Assembly (NCBI GenBank): GCA_000433675.1
Contig: FR893564.1
Coordinates: 62,001 to 126,000, forward strand
DNA length: 64,000 nucleotides
Direction: 5' to 3'
DNA from: Clostridium sp. CAG:433
GTDB taxonomy: Bacteria > Bacillota_I > Bacilli_A > RF39 > UBA660
The notes below the pieces were generated by a model that ran no database searches, was not told the DNA's origin, and saw only the letters and a list, made by a program, of their open reading frames with translations. Positions 54,000-62,662 of this stretch are shown in pieces (the stretch's first letter is position 1; the number at the start of each line of letters is the position of its first letter). The position numbers were made by a program, and so were the translations under genes.

Positions 54000-55049
54000 G
54001 TGGATAATATAGCAAAAAAAGAATGTCAAAATGATGTAATAAACTTACTTCAAGAAAAAGAATATAATGAGGATGGAGTAAGGATGTTTTTTAGAAATTT
54101 TGTCAACATAGAAGTAGAAGAACAATTAAAAGATGAAGTAAATAAATATAAAGAAAAACAAAAAAGAAGAATAATCGATGTATATAATGCATTTAATGAA
54201 GATACTCCTAATGAAATAAAGAAAATAAAAATGGTAGAAAGATTACCATTTAGAACAGCATTAAGAGATTATGAAAGATATTTTAAAATACAGTGCATAT
54301 TATCAAAATTGTTATATAATGGTACTCATGATTTTAATGTATATAAAGTGATACCATATTATGAAGCAATTAGTTTAGATGATATAGAAAAAATAAAAGA
54401 ATATTTAGAAAATAATGGCATATATTTAAAAAATGAAAACTTTATTAAAGATAAATTATGCAATTATGGAGAGCTATATAAAGATGAAGATGGAATAAAA
54501 AAGGATTTTGATAGATTGTCCCATCATCACGAATATATATTAAAGGAAAATTCAGATTTAATTATTAGAAGATATAGTGAATTATGTATATATAATATGC
54601 TTAAAAATAATTTAAAAAGTTATGAAGAAATAAAATGGGGTTCCAAAGATGTTTGTGATGCATTAGGATACAATATAATAGTTATTGATAAACTTCTTTC
54701 AAGTGTTAAAATGATAAATGTTAAATCAACATATTTAAAAAATGATCCATTAGAAGATTGTTTGGTATTAACAAAAGAGGAGTATAAAAAATTAGAAGAA
54801 TCAAATAAAAATAATGTACCATATATAATGTATAAGATAAATTATGATTTAGATAATTTTGTTGCTGAATTTTATAAGATTGAACATAAAAGTAATGGTA
54901 TTTATGCAGTTACAAATTTAAATGATAATACTACGTATGAAAGTACATTTGTTAAAGATAATGAAACAGATGGCAATATGAAGATAAAGATAAAAGAAAC
55001 AATTAAAGTAAAAGAAGAACCACATAAATTAAAACTAAAATTAGGTTAA
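54000..55049 (+). CDS. DUF3883-like protein B, catalytic residues lost
   Basis: 349 residues from a GTG preceded by GAGG. It is a paralog of the gene at 52331: YGNPYKDPDGIKRDFEKI in A is YGELYKDEDGIKKDFDRL here, RYGELEIYNML is RYSELCIYNML, and KWVSKDVGD is KWGSKDVCD. The D of GYDI is N in GYNI and the E of EVKT is N in NVKST, so nuclease activity is unlikely. It may be an inhibitor, sensor or binding partner of A. It is the last gene of the three-gene unit. Confidence 0.65.
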   Translation: MDNIAKKECQNDVINLLQEKEYNEDGVRMFFRNFVNIEVEEQLKDEVNKYKEKQKRRIIDVYNAFNEDTPNEIKKIKMVERLPFRTALRDYERYFKIQCILSKLLYNGTHDFNVYKVIPYYEAISLDDIEKIKEYLENNGIYLKNENFIKDKLCNYGELYKDEDGIKKDFDRLSHHHEYILKENSDLIIRRYSELCIYNMLKNNLKSYEEIKWGSKDVCDALGYNIIVIDKLLSSVKMINVKSTYLKNDPLEDCLVLTKEEYKKLEESNKNNVPYIMYKINYDLDNFVAEFYKIEHKSNGIYAVTNLNDNTTYESTFVKDNETDGNMKIKIKETIKVKEEPHKLKLKLG

Positions 55050-55092
55050 TAGGCTAAAAAAGTCTATTTTTTTTATTTTTTGTCAAAAAAAG

Positions 55093-55121
55093 TTGACATT
55101 TTTGAAATATAGTCATATACT
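55093..55121 (+). promoter_or_regulatory. Promoter of tetR-yhgE
   Basis: TTGACA (55093-55098), 17 bases, TATACT (55116-55121). Confidence 0.85.
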
Positions 55122-55153
55122 ATACCAGTATACTGATTTGGTATATTGGTATA
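55121..55153. promoter_or_regulatory. TetR operator dyad
   Basis: TATACCAGTATAC (55121-55133) and GTATATTGGTATA (55141-55153) are inverted copies matching in 12 of 13 positions. They overlap the -10 and the transcription start, so binding would shut the operon: autoregulation by the TetR protein. Confidence 0.8.
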
Positions 55154-55165
55154 GGAAGTGATAAA

Positions 55166-55723
55166 ATGAATAAAAAAGAGGAAGTAATAAACGCAGCAAG
55201 AGATCTTTTTACTAAGTATGGATACAAAAAAGTGTCTATGGATGAAATAGCAAAAGAAGCAAATGTTACTAAAAAAACTATTTATTCTTACTTCAGTGAT
55301 AAAGAAGCAATGTTTAAATATTTTGCAAGTGAAGAACTTCAAAGTATGAAAGAAAAAATAGAAAATGATGTAAATAGCAGCACTTCATTTATAGATAAAG
55401 TATCTAAAATACTTTATGAATCATTACTTTTTAGAAAGAATAGTGATTTAATAAAGACTATTATTAAAGAGATATCCAAAAGTAACACTGCAGAATGCAT
55501 TTCTTTTTTAAAGTTTTATGATGATGAAATTGTTAGTTATATAGAAGAAAAAATAATACAAGAAATTCAAAATAAAACCATAAAAAAATGTGATGCACAT
55601 TTAACTGCATTTATTATTTACAAAGTATATTCATCAATATTATTTGAATATGATAGAGAAATTGATGAAGAAAAAGTAACCAAAGAAGTTACAAACATAT
55701 TAAAAGATGGTTTATTAAATTAG
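55166..55723 (+). CDS. TetR-family repressor
   Basis: 185 residues. Residues 1-50 are the TetR HTH (INAARDLFTKYGYKKVSMDE, then VTKKTIYSYFSDKEAMF). The helical rest is the ligand-binding domain with an unknown inducer. GGAAGTGAT precedes the ATG. The operator covers its own promoter. It is 13 bases before a YhgE/Pip gene, the usual partner in Firmicutes, which it probably controls. Confidence 0.93.
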   Translation: MNKKEEVINAARDLFTKYGYKKVSMDEIAKEANVTKKTIYSYFSDKEAMFKYFASEELQSMKEKIENDVNSSTSFIDKVSKILYESLLFRKNSDLIKTIIKEISKSNTAECISFLKFYDDEIVSYIEEKIIQEIQNKTIKKCDAHLTAFIIYKVYSSILFEYDREIDEEKVTKEVTNILKDGLLN

Positions 55724-55736
55724 GGAGGTTTTAAAT

Positions 55737-57653
55737 ATGAAAAATAAAAATCATAAGTTTTTTAATTATGTCATAATTGCAGCCGTATTAATAATTCCAT
55801 TTATGTATAGCTTTTTCTATTTAAAAGCATATTGGAATCCATATGGTGAAGGTAATATAGATAATTTACCTGTTGCAATAGTAAATGAAGATAAAGGTTC
55901 TAAAGGTGAAGAACTAGTAAAAGAAATAAAAGATAGTAAAAAATTAAAATTATCAGTAGTTGATAGTACAAAGGCAGAAGATGGACTTTATAATAAAGAT
56001 TATTATGCTGTTATAAATATTCCAGAAGATTTTACAGAAAGTATGGAAAGTGCTAGTACAACAAATAAGAAACACGCAACTATCACATATTCACCTAACC
56101 AAAAATCAAATTATCTAGCAAGTCAAATAATTAACAATGTAGTTAATGTAGTTGAAAAAAATCTAGATAATAAAGTAAATTCAGAAATAGTAGGTACTTT
56201 ATCTGATACAGTTAAAGAAGTACCTGATAAACTTGAAACAATAAGTGATGGATTTGATAAATTAAATGATGGAACTAATCAGTTAAAAGAAGGATCAAAT
56301 ACACTTACAAGTGGTACAGAAAGTTTAAAACAAAACTATGCTAAATTTAATGAAGGCGTAAAAAGTTTACAAAGTGGTACAAATACACTTGCTAGTGGAG
56401 CAAAAGAATTTAATCAGTTAACAAGTGGACTATCTACTATGCAAACTGGTGTCACAAATTTAAAAAATGGTAGTGATGCATTTACAACTGGTTTAAATAG
56501 TTATGTAACAGGTGTTAATTCTGCACTTTCAAACACTAATAATTTAGCAAGTATAGTTGTAAGTACAACATGTGCAAGAATAGAAGCAGGAGATAGTACA
56601 ATAACAGAATATGATAAAAATGCATGTTTAATTGCAAAGGGAATGCTTGCTAATAATCCAAATTATGGTGGAACAAATGCTATAAATTATTTAACTATTA
56701 GTGGTAATAAATTAAATTCAAGCAATCAAGAAATAAATGCTGGAATAAATACTTTAAATAGTAGTGTATCATCACTTGGTACAGTAAATGAAAAAATAAC
56801 TAAATTACAAAATGGTGCAAATAGTCTTCTTGATGGAGCAAACACATTATATAGTAGTTCTGAGGAAATAATGAATGGTATTAATGCTCTAAATGATGGA
56901 GCAAATACCTTAAATAGTGGAATAAATACTTTAAATAATAGTGTGTCATCTGCTAAAAATGAATTAAATGAAAACATTGAAACTACTAAAAAAGAAGTAG
57001 CAAAAGTAAATGGATTAAAAGAATATAGTAATGAACCTGTTAAAGTTGATACAGAAGCTGTTAATGAAGTATCAAGTTATGGTACTGCATTCTCACCATT
57101 CTTTATATCAATCGCATTATGGGTTGGATGCTTAATGCTTTATATAGTATTATATTTTGATAAAGAAGAAAGATTTAAAAGGTTATCAATTAATAATCCA
57201 AAACTTTTACAAAGAACATTATGTTATCATGGACTTGCAACGCTCGCAGGTATAATACTTGGAATATTATTACAAATATTATTAGATTTTGAAATAACTA
57301 ACATTTTATTATATTATGTTTCAATAGTATTAATTGCTAATACATTTGTTGCTATAATTGAATTATTAATAGTAAACTTTAAAGATATTGGTAAATTTAT
57401 TGCTCTTATCTTACTTGTACTTCAATTAGCCGCAGCAGGAGGAACATTCCCAATAGAAACAGTAACAAAAGGATTTAGATGGTTACATAAAGTTCTTCCA
57501 ATGACATATACAATAGATTTATTAAGAGAAAGTTTAGTAACAATTGAATCTAAATTATTAACTCATAACTTTATCATTGTATTTATAATATTTATTGTAT
57601 TCTTTGGTATTAATATTGCTCATGATATAATAAGACAAAAGAAAAATAAATAA
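55737..57653 (+). CDS. YhgE/Pip-family membrane protein
   Basis: 638 residues. It has one N-terminal membrane helix (about 12-30, VIIAAVLIIPFMYSFFY), a large external part with Gly/Ser/Asn-rich amphipathic repeats (LNDGTNQLKEGSNTL type), and five or six C-terminal helices from about residue 450 to 632 of ABC-2 permease kind. This matches YhgE/Pip proteins: some act as phage receptors (Pip of Lactococcus) and related ones work with ESX/Type VII secretion or transport. AGGGAGG precedes the ATG. Co-expressed with TetR, so induced by an unknown signal. Confidence 0.85.
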   Translation: MKNKNHKFFNYVIIAAVLIIPFMYSFFYLKAYWNPYGEGNIDNLPVAIVNEDKGSKGEELVKEIKDSKKLKLSVVDSTKAEDGLYNKDYYAVINIPEDFTESMESASTTNKKHATITYSPNQKSNYLASQIINNVVNVVEKNLDNKVNSEIVGTLSDTVKEVPDKLETISDGFDKLNDGTNQLKEGSNTLTSGTESLKQNYAKFNEGVKSLQSGTNTLASGAKEFNQLTSGLSTMQTGVTNLKNGSDAFTTGLNSYVTGVNSALSNTNNLASIVVSTTCARIEAGDSTITEYDKNACLIAKGMLANNPNYGGTNAINYLTISGNKLNSSNQEINAGINTLNSSVSSLGTVNEKITKLQNGANSLLDGANTLYSSSEEIMNGINALNDGANTLNSGINTLNNSVSSAKNELNENIETTKKEVAKVNGLKEYSNEPVKVDTEAVNEVSSYGTAFSPFFISIALWVGCLMLYIVLYFDKEERFKRLSINNPKLLQRTLCYHGLATLAGIILGILLQILLDFEITNILLYYVSIVLIANTFVAIIELLIVNFKDIGKFIALILLVLQLAAAGGTFPIETVTKGFRWLHKVLPMTYTIDLLRESLVTIESKLLTHNFIIVFIIFIVFFGINIAHDIIRQKKNK

Positions 57654-57656
57654 TTC

Positions 57657-57682
57657 AAATGGTGCATATGCATCATTTTTTC
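57657..57682 (+). terminator. tetR-yhgE terminator
   Basis: AAATGGTGCAT and ATGCATCATTT arms followed by T-rich sequence. Confidence 0.7.
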
Positions 57683-57784
57683 TTTACATTAAAAATATGT
57701 AAAACTTATGTAAAAAGTGTAAAAAATATTCTTTATATCATTAAAATATGTTAAACTAGTTTTAGTAAAATAGGAAGTGAATAT

Positions 57785-58834
57785 ATGAAAACAAAAAAGA
57801 AAAAATCAAACTGGATAAAATTTATAGTATTTTTAGTAATAATATTTTTAGTATTAATGATTTCTTCAATAGCGTTATTTATAAATTATAAAACAAATAA
57901 GGTAAATAAATCATTATCTTATAATGAAACAGGGGAGTTATCTTATTTAGTTTGTTTAAATAAAAATGATATTATAAAAGATGAATGTATTAGTGAAAAA
58001 AGAAGTTTTATATCTGATATGATAGATAAAATAAAATTTAAACTTGATTATAGTTTAAAATCAACTGATATAGCAAATTATAATTATTCATATGAAATAC
58101 TTGCAGAAACAATAATAAGTGAAAAAGGTTCATCAGATAAAATATTATATAAAGATAGTAAAGTAATTGGAAAAAATAGTTATAATAAAGATAAAAAAGA
58201 TACTATTAGTATAAATGATGATTTTAATATTAATTTTAGTGATTATAATAAGGTTGTTACTAATTTTAAAAATCAATATCCAGTAGATGTGGATGGTAAT
58301 TTAATAATAACTGTAAATGTAAATATAAATGGTGAAAAAGAAGGTATAAATGAGGACATTAAAAATAATTATGATTTAAAAGTAATCGTACCTCTTGGAA
58401 AAGAAACAACAGAAATAAAAGATTTTATAACTACAATAGATAATAATGGTTCAATTAATAATTATGAGAAAACAAAAGAAGGATATACTTTATTCTCACT
58501 TTTATGTGATATAGTTTATAAATTAGATATATTATATGTAATATTTGTTTTTGTATTTATATTTAAAATAATGCCAAAAATGAGTGGATATAATTTAGAA
58601 TTAAAAAGGGTATTAAAAGAATATGATAAAATGATTGTAAATGTAAATTCAATGCCAGAATTAGGTGATTTACAAGTGATGGAAGTATCAAACTTTAGTG
58701 AACTAGTAGACGCTAAAAAGAATTTAAATAAACCAATAATGTACTTTGATAATTATGATAGAAATGAAGTAATATTTGTTGTAAAATCAGATAGTGATGC
58801 ATTTGTTTATATAATGAATAAATATGATAAATAA
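57785..58834 (+). CDS. DUF5305-like membrane protein
   Basis: 349 residues with two transmembrane helices: residues about 13-33 (FIVFLVIIFLVLMISSIALF) and near 252-270 (DILYVIFVFVFIFKIMP). Between them is an extracytoplasmic domain, and a small cytoplasmic domain follows the second helix. This layout fits DUF5305 proteins, often near signal peptidases, though none is adjacent. The function is unknown. A bidirectional terminator separates it from the convergent mtnN. Confidence 0.6.
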   Translation: MKTKKKKSNWIKFIVFLVIIFLVLMISSIALFINYKTNKVNKSLSYNETGELSYLVCLNKNDIIKDECISEKRSFISDMIDKIKFKLDYSLKSTDIANYNYSYEILAETIISEKGSSDKILYKDSKVIGKNSYNKDKKDTISINDDFNINFSDYNKVVTNFKNQYPVDVDGNLIITVNVNINGEKEGINEDIKNNYDLKVIVPLGKETTEIKDFITTIDNNGSINNYEKTKEGYTLFSLLCDIVYKLDILYVIFVFVFIFKIMPKMSGYNLELKRVLKEYDKMIVNVNSMPELGDLQVMEVSNFSELVDAKKNLNKPIMYFDNYDRNEVIFVVKSDSDAFVYIMNKYDK

Positions 58835-58864
58835 AAAAATTATAGGTTTTCTATAATTTTTTTT
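58834..58864. terminator. Bidirectional terminator between DUF5305-like gene and mtnN
   Basis: AAAATTATAG and CTATAATTTT arms around a GTTTT-type loop, A-rich upstream and T-rich downstream. Confidence 0.8.
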
Positions 58865-59493
58865 ACTATTTCTGTACTTCTTTCTCCTGCTTCTTTTTCA
58901 AAATCATCATTACCATCAGCAAAATCAGAAACAGTTCTAATACATACAAAAGGAACATTATTTTTTCTTGATATATGACCAATACTTGCACTTTCCATAT
59001 CAACAATAGTTGCTTTTGTTCTATTATATATTTCATCTCTTACTTTAGAATCAGTAACAAAACAGTCACCACTAGTAATAGGAGATACATAATAATTAAC
59101 ATTTTCTTTTTTTAATATATCTTCTGTAATACTAATTAATTTTTCATCAGCTTTTATATTTCCATCATCAGGAGTAGAATATTTCATAATTCTAATAGGA
59201 GTAAAATCATGATATGTTACAAAAGATGATATAACTGTATCCATAACTTTTAATTTATCTGTTAAACTACCAGCGCATCCGGTATTAATAATATAGTTTG
59301 GCATATATTTATCAATTATATATTGTGTATTCGCCGCAGAATTTACTTTACCAATACCACTTTTACTAAGAATTATTTCTTTATTGCAAAAAATTCCTAC
59401 ATAAATATCATTATTATCTTCTTTTTTTAAATTTAATGTTGTTTTTAAATTTTCAACTTCAACATCCATTGCGCCAATAACCGCAATCTTCAT
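58840..59493 (-). CDS. mtnN: 5'-methylthioadenosine/S-adenosylhomocysteine nucleosidase
   Basis: 217 residues, somewhat short of the typical 230. MKIAVIGAMDVEVENL, LSKSGIGKVNSA, INTGCAGSL, VDMESASIGHI (substrate ribose-binding E) and IRTVSDFADG with the catalytic Asp are all present. It cleaves MTA and SAH to adenine and thioribose sugars, feeding the methionine cycle and autoinducer-2 synthesis. AGGTGATAAAGT precedes the ATG. Confidence 0.95.
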   Translation of the reverse strand: MKIAVIGAMDVEVENLKTTLNLKKEDNNDIYVGIFCNKEIILSKSGIGKVNSAANTQYIIDKYMPNYIINTGCAGSLTDKLKVMDTVISSFVTYHDFTPIRIMKYSTPDDGNIKADEKLISITEDILKKENVNYYVSPITSGDCFVTDSKVRDEIYNRTKATIVDMESASIGHISRKNNVPFVCIRTVSDFADGNDDFEKEAGERSTEIVKKIIENL

Positions 59494-59576
59494 ACTTTAT
59501 CACCTCATGAACTTAATTATATCAAAATTTTGAATAAAATGTAGTATTTTGTCAGAAAATATAAAAGGTGATATGT

Positions 59577-60059
59577 ATGAAAACTATATTTAAAATAATT
59601 TTAATTATTATATTATTTCTTTTTTTATTTATTTTTATAGGAAAAAATAATGATTCTAAAACTGTTTTTATGGAGAATGAAAGAAATGGTAATCATTATA
59701 AATTAATATTTTCTAAAGAACCATTAACAATAAGAACTATTAAATTAAAATTAACTCCTTTTATTAATAATGGCTACATAACAAAAATATATGTAAAGTA
59801 TGATGAAAATTTAAAAGATTATTTTAAGGATAAGGAATATTTTTCTTTTGATAACTCAAGTATTAATACTGGAATAGATACTTTAAAGAAGGAATATTTA
59901 AATGTATTAAGTTCAAATTATTTATATAATGAAATAGAAAAAGATATAAATGATGTATCAATAGAAAGTGTAGATGTATATGCAGAAGAAAGTGTAATTA
60001 ATAATTTTAAGAATAAATTTAAAAATGCAATAGTAGAAAAGATAAATGAAAAGTATTAA
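59577..60059 (+). CDS. Small membrane-anchored hypothetical protein
   Basis: 160 residues from ATG 59577 after AAAGGTGAT. It has a hydrophobic N-terminal helix of about 20 residues (ILIIILFLFLFIFIG) and an extracytoplasmic domain ending in lysine-rich helices. There is no cysteine after the helix, so it is not a lipoprotein. No family is recognised. It lies between mtnN and the tRNA pair. Confidence 0.55.
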   Translation: MKTIFKIILIIILFLFLFIFIGKNNDSKTVFMENERNGNHYKLIFSKEPLTIRTIKLKLTPFINNGYITKIYVKYDENLKDYFKDKEYFSFDNSSINTGIDTLKKEYLNVLSSNYLYNEIEKDINDVSIESVDVYAEESVINNFKNKFKNAIVEKINEKY

Positions 60060-60138
60060 TAAATTATAATTATTGTAATATAATTTAATGAAAAAAGATA
60101 AAAAGTAAAAAATATTGTCAAAAAATTAATAAAATATA

Positions 60139-60167
60139 TTGAAATGTTATTTAAATTATGGTAAGAT
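60139..60167 (+). promoter_or_regulatory. Promoter of the tRNA pair
   Basis: TTGAAA (60139-60144), 17 bases, TAAGAT (60162-60167), 13 bases before tRNA-Met. Confidence 0.65.
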
Positions 60168-60179
60168 TAATACTGTCAT

Positions 60180-60256
60180 GGACCCTTAGCTCAGTTGGTT
60201 AGAGCATCCGGCTCATAACCGGGCGGTCGTAGGTTCGAGTCCTACAGGGTCCACCA
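60180..60256 (+). tRNA. tRNA-Met (anticodon CAT)
   Basis: 77 nt with encoded CCA. Acceptor stem GGACCCT/AGGGTCC, anticodon loop CTCATAA, T-arm with GGTTCGAGTCC. CAT may be elongator Met or lysidine-modified Ile; elongator Met is favoured by the overall sequence, but I cannot exclude Ile2. Confidence 0.92.
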
Positions 60257-60269
60257 TTTATATAATTGT

Positions 60270-60354
60270 GCAGGTGTGGCGAAATTGGCAGACGCGCTAG
60301 ACTTAGGATCTAGTTCCTTACGGAGTGGGGGTTCAAGTCCCTTCACCTGCACCA
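60270..60354 (+). tRNA. tRNA-Leu (anticodon TAG)
   Basis: 85 nt with encoded CCA and the long variable arm of tRNA-Leu. Acceptor stem GCAGGTG/CACCTGC, anticodon loop CTTAGGA giving TAG, T-arm GGTTCAAGTCC. It follows tRNA-Met by 13 bases in one transcript. Its final A is the first base of a 19-bp direct repeat with 61281. Confidence 0.95.
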
Positions 60355-60372
60355 ATTTGAATATTAAGAAAT
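60354..60372. repeat. Left 19-bp repeat of tRNA-Leu insertion
   Basis: AATTTGAATATTAAGAAAT beginning at the last base of the encoded CCA; an exact copy lies at 61281-61299. Confidence 0.6.
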
Positions 60373-60398
60373 CAATCGATATAGGTTGATTTTTTTAT
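60370..60398 (+). terminator. tRNA-Leu terminator
   Basis: AAATCAATC-GATATA-GGTTGATTTTTTT. Confidence 0.7.
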
Positions 60399-60465
60399 TT
60401 AAAAAAATATATTTTCTATAAAACATAAAAAAGTATGTTATAATGATTAAAAACATGAGGGTACT

Positions 60466-61173
60466 ATGGGTAGATTATATGAAGCAAAAGTAGATGCAAA
60501 AAGATGGAAAATTGTTGAAATTGATAACGAGAATTATCATTCTTATAAACTTATTGATAAGGAAAAAGAAGAGATTTATTATTTGTATCACATTATAGGT
60601 GTTGAACAAGTTGCAGAAGATGAGTTCTTAATTTATAAAAGAGCAAATCGCGATGAATTTGAAATAGTCAGATATAAGTTGCAAAATTCTGAATTTTATA
60701 AATTGTTTGATAAAAACATTGGTGACTTTTATTTTATATCTGATGATAGAATAATGTTAACGTACTATGCAAAAGATGCTTCATGCCGTTGCGATGGAAT
60801 TTATTCAATAAAAGAAAATAAATTATTAGAGGAAGCTAAATGGTTAAACATGGCTAGGGTTGATATATATAAAGATGATGATAATTCTGATGAGATTAAA
60901 ATATACGTAGAGGAAAATCTTTGTTCATGCATATTAAACAATCCTAAACTATTATTTACAGTAGATCCTAATACATTACAACCAAATTCTGATTGTTATA
61001 GTCAACTTAGAGACAGTTATATAAAAGTAAGTAGTAAAGAAGATATTGAAAGTATTAGATTAGAAGAACAAAAATATATAAGAATTATTGAAAAAGAAAT
61101 GCTTGAAAAAGAACATGAACAATTGCAAAAAGCAAAAACAAAAATATTATCAAGAACAAATGAAACAAAGTAG
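60466..61173 (+). CDS. Hypothetical protein, cargo of the tRNA-Leu insertion
   Basis: 235 residues, GAGGG before the ATG, TATAAT near 60440. It is beta-rich with repeated YxxY/IxxY aromatic strands suggesting a beta-propeller-like repeat, and a CRCDG segment near residue 107. The last 40 residues are a charged helix (EQKYIRIIEKEMLEKEHEQL). It is flanked by direct repeats and terminators on both sides. The function is unknown. Confidence 0.55.
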   Translation: MGRLYEAKVDAKRWKIVEIDNENYHSYKLIDKEKEEIYYLYHIIGVEQVAEDEFLIYKRANRDEFEIVRYKLQNSEFYKLFDKNIGDFYFISDDRIMLTYYAKDASCRCDGIYSIKENKLLEEAKWLNMARVDIYKDDDNSDEIKIYVEENLCSCILNNPKLLFTVDPNTLQPNSDCYSQLRDSYIKVSSKEDIESIRLEEQKYIRIIEKEMLEKEHEQLQKAKTKILSRTNETK

Positions 61174-61196
61174 CATGAGATTATTGCTACTTTTTC
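61169..61196 (+). terminator. Terminator of insertion cargo
   Basis: AGTAGCA and TGCTACT arms followed by T5; the first arm overlaps the stop codon. Confidence 0.75.
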
Positions 61197-61280
61197 TATT
61201 TCTTTGTAAAATGAATATAGTAATTGATATAAATTGTTTGTTTTTTATAAAAGAGTTGTAAAATATTTGTTGTATGTACT

Positions 61281-61299
61281 AATTTGAATATTAAGAAAT
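61281..61299. repeat. Right 19-bp repeat of tRNA-Leu insertion
   Basis: Exact copy of 60354-60372. Confidence 0.6.
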
Positions 61300-61383
61300 G
61301 AACTATTTTTTAAATTTTAATTAATCAATTAATGTTAATATGAATATACTAAAATAGTTGTCAAAAAGGAGTGAAGTAACATT

Positions 61384-61692
61384 ATGTACTTAACAACAGA
61401 AAAAATAAATGAATTAGATGATGAAAATACTGTTAAAGTATTACGATCTTATTTTTATTTTTTATATGCAAAATTTAATTTGCTAGAACATAAAGATGTA
61501 AAAAATGCATTAATATTTAAAAAATATATTGAATTAGATGATATTAATGATGTTAATGAATATATAATAATTAGTGTAAAAGACATTAAAAATATGCTTT
61601 CATATTCAGAAGAGGAATATGAAAAAATTCTTCCAATAGAAGAAAATAGTAATAAATCAAAAAAATTAGTAAAAGATTTTGATAATATTTAA
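61384..61692 (+). CDS. Small hypothetical protein
   Basis: 102 residues with AAAAAGGAGTGA before the ATG. Acidic and helical, with many Lys and Asn residues and no membrane segment. The next gene starts 46 bases later with its own ribosome site, so both may be co-transcribed. No family is recognised. Confidence 0.5.
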   Translation: MYLTTEKINELDDENTVKVLRSYFYFLYAKFNLLEHKDVKNALIFKKYIELDDINDVNEYIIISVKDIKNMLSYSEEEYEKILPIEENSNKSKKLVKDFDNI

Positions 61693-61738
61693 AAATTGTG
61701 ATATTATATTACCTGTCAAAAATTTTGGTGGTGTTAAT

Positions 61739-62104
61739 ATGATAAAATATAATATTTATAATTTAGTAGTAGTTTTTTGTAATATTGGAAATGGTAAAAT
61801 ACAATGTTTCATATGTAAAGAAAAGAGAGATAAATATGTTGAAATATTTTCTCATGGAATAATACCTATAGAACAAGTAAAATCTGTTTCTCCACTTTCA
61901 GATTATTATTACCGTGAATTAGTAAAAGAAGATATGTCTTCATATGTAGATAAAAAAGAACTTTTAAGCAAATTTTGTTTTATAAATCGAAATATTGATG
62001 CATATTCTTTAGAAGCTTTAGAGTATGAAGATGAACATGAGGTAGATTATAAAAGATTAAAACTTAAAAATAACTTTAAAATAATAAAAGGTGGAAAAAA
62101 CTAA
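61739..62104 (+). CDS. Hypothetical protein
   Basis: 121 residues from ATG 61739 after GGTGGTG; the frame upstream overlaps the previous gene. A short beta-rich N-terminus contains an NGKIQCFICKEKRDKYVEIF stretch with a C-x-x-C, a possible metal or disulfide pair. No family is recognised. It ends at a bidirectional terminator shared with the convergent gene. Confidence 0.55.
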   Translation: MIKYNIYNLVVVFCNIGNGKIQCFICKEKRDKYVEIFSHGIIPIEQVKSVSPLSDYYYRELVKEDMSSYVDKKELLSKFCFINRNIDAYSLEALEYEDEHEVDYKRLKLKNNFKIIKGGKN

Positions 62105-62108
62105 TAAA

Positions 62109-62143
62109 AAAAGTTACCTTCTTAATAATAGAAAGTAACTTTT
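62109..62143. terminator. Bidirectional terminator
   Basis: AAAAGTTACCTTCT and AGAAAGTAACTTTT arms between convergent genes. Confidence 0.75.
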
Positions 62144-62556
62144 TAATTTGCACTTTTTTGTCTTCTTCTTAGTTGATATATAGATATTTCTTCTTTTTTA
62201 TCTTCACTATTAAAATATGGTTTTAAAGAATTTTCATCAACAAATAAACTATTGCTGCCTCTTGAATGAGTAGGCATAATAGTTTTCCATAAATTATAAT
62301 CTCTTTGCGCATCATCTTTATAAATTTTAAGATAATCAAGAATAGAATTAAAATTTTCTAAGTCTATATATCCACCATTTTTTGTTTTTACAAGAACTGC
62401 ATTTTCTTTATAAAGTTCATCCTCTGATTCAATATAACCAAAAGAATTTAAACTAACACATTCTTCACCAATAAACACATTTCCTGTAAATCTTGAATGA
62501 CTTATATATTTTGTGCATCTTTTTATATTCCCTATAAAAACTTTATCCGGTTTCAT
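62143..62556 (-). CDS. Hypothetical protein
   Basis: 137 residues, basic, with no membrane segment or signal peptide. It begins MKPDKVFIGNIKRCTKYISH; the GGYIDLENFNSILDYLKIY stretch is typical of small proteins that recur with the neighbour types here. It ends in a lysine/arginine-rich tail (RRRQKSAN). GGGAAAAATG is the start context. The family is not recognised. Confidence 0.5.
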   Translation of the reverse strand: MKPDKVFIGNIKRCTKYISHSRFTGNVFIGEECVSLNSFGYIESEDELYKENAVLVKTKNGGYIDLENFNSILDYLKIYKDDAQRDYNLWKTIMPTHSRGSNSLFVDENSLKPYFNSEDKKEEISIYQLRRRQKSAN

Positions 62557-62662
62557 TTTTCCCTATTTTCTCCTTCGTGCTAGAATATTATATATAATAA
62601 TTAAAAAAACTTCAAGTAGTATATTTTAAAAAATTTGATACATACTATTTATGGTGAATAAT

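Larger units (their letters stand above)
60354..61299. mobile_element. Putative 927-bp single-gene insertion at tRNA-Leu
   Basis: Exact 19-bp repeats starting at the tRNA-Leu 3' end (60354) and at 61281 bound one gene and two terminators. No recombinase is inside, so a trans-acting integrase or remnant of a larger island must be assumed. It mirrors the tRNA-Thr element. A repeat of this length could occur by chance somewhere in 64 kb, but is unlikely at a tRNA end within 1 kb. Confidence 0.4.
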
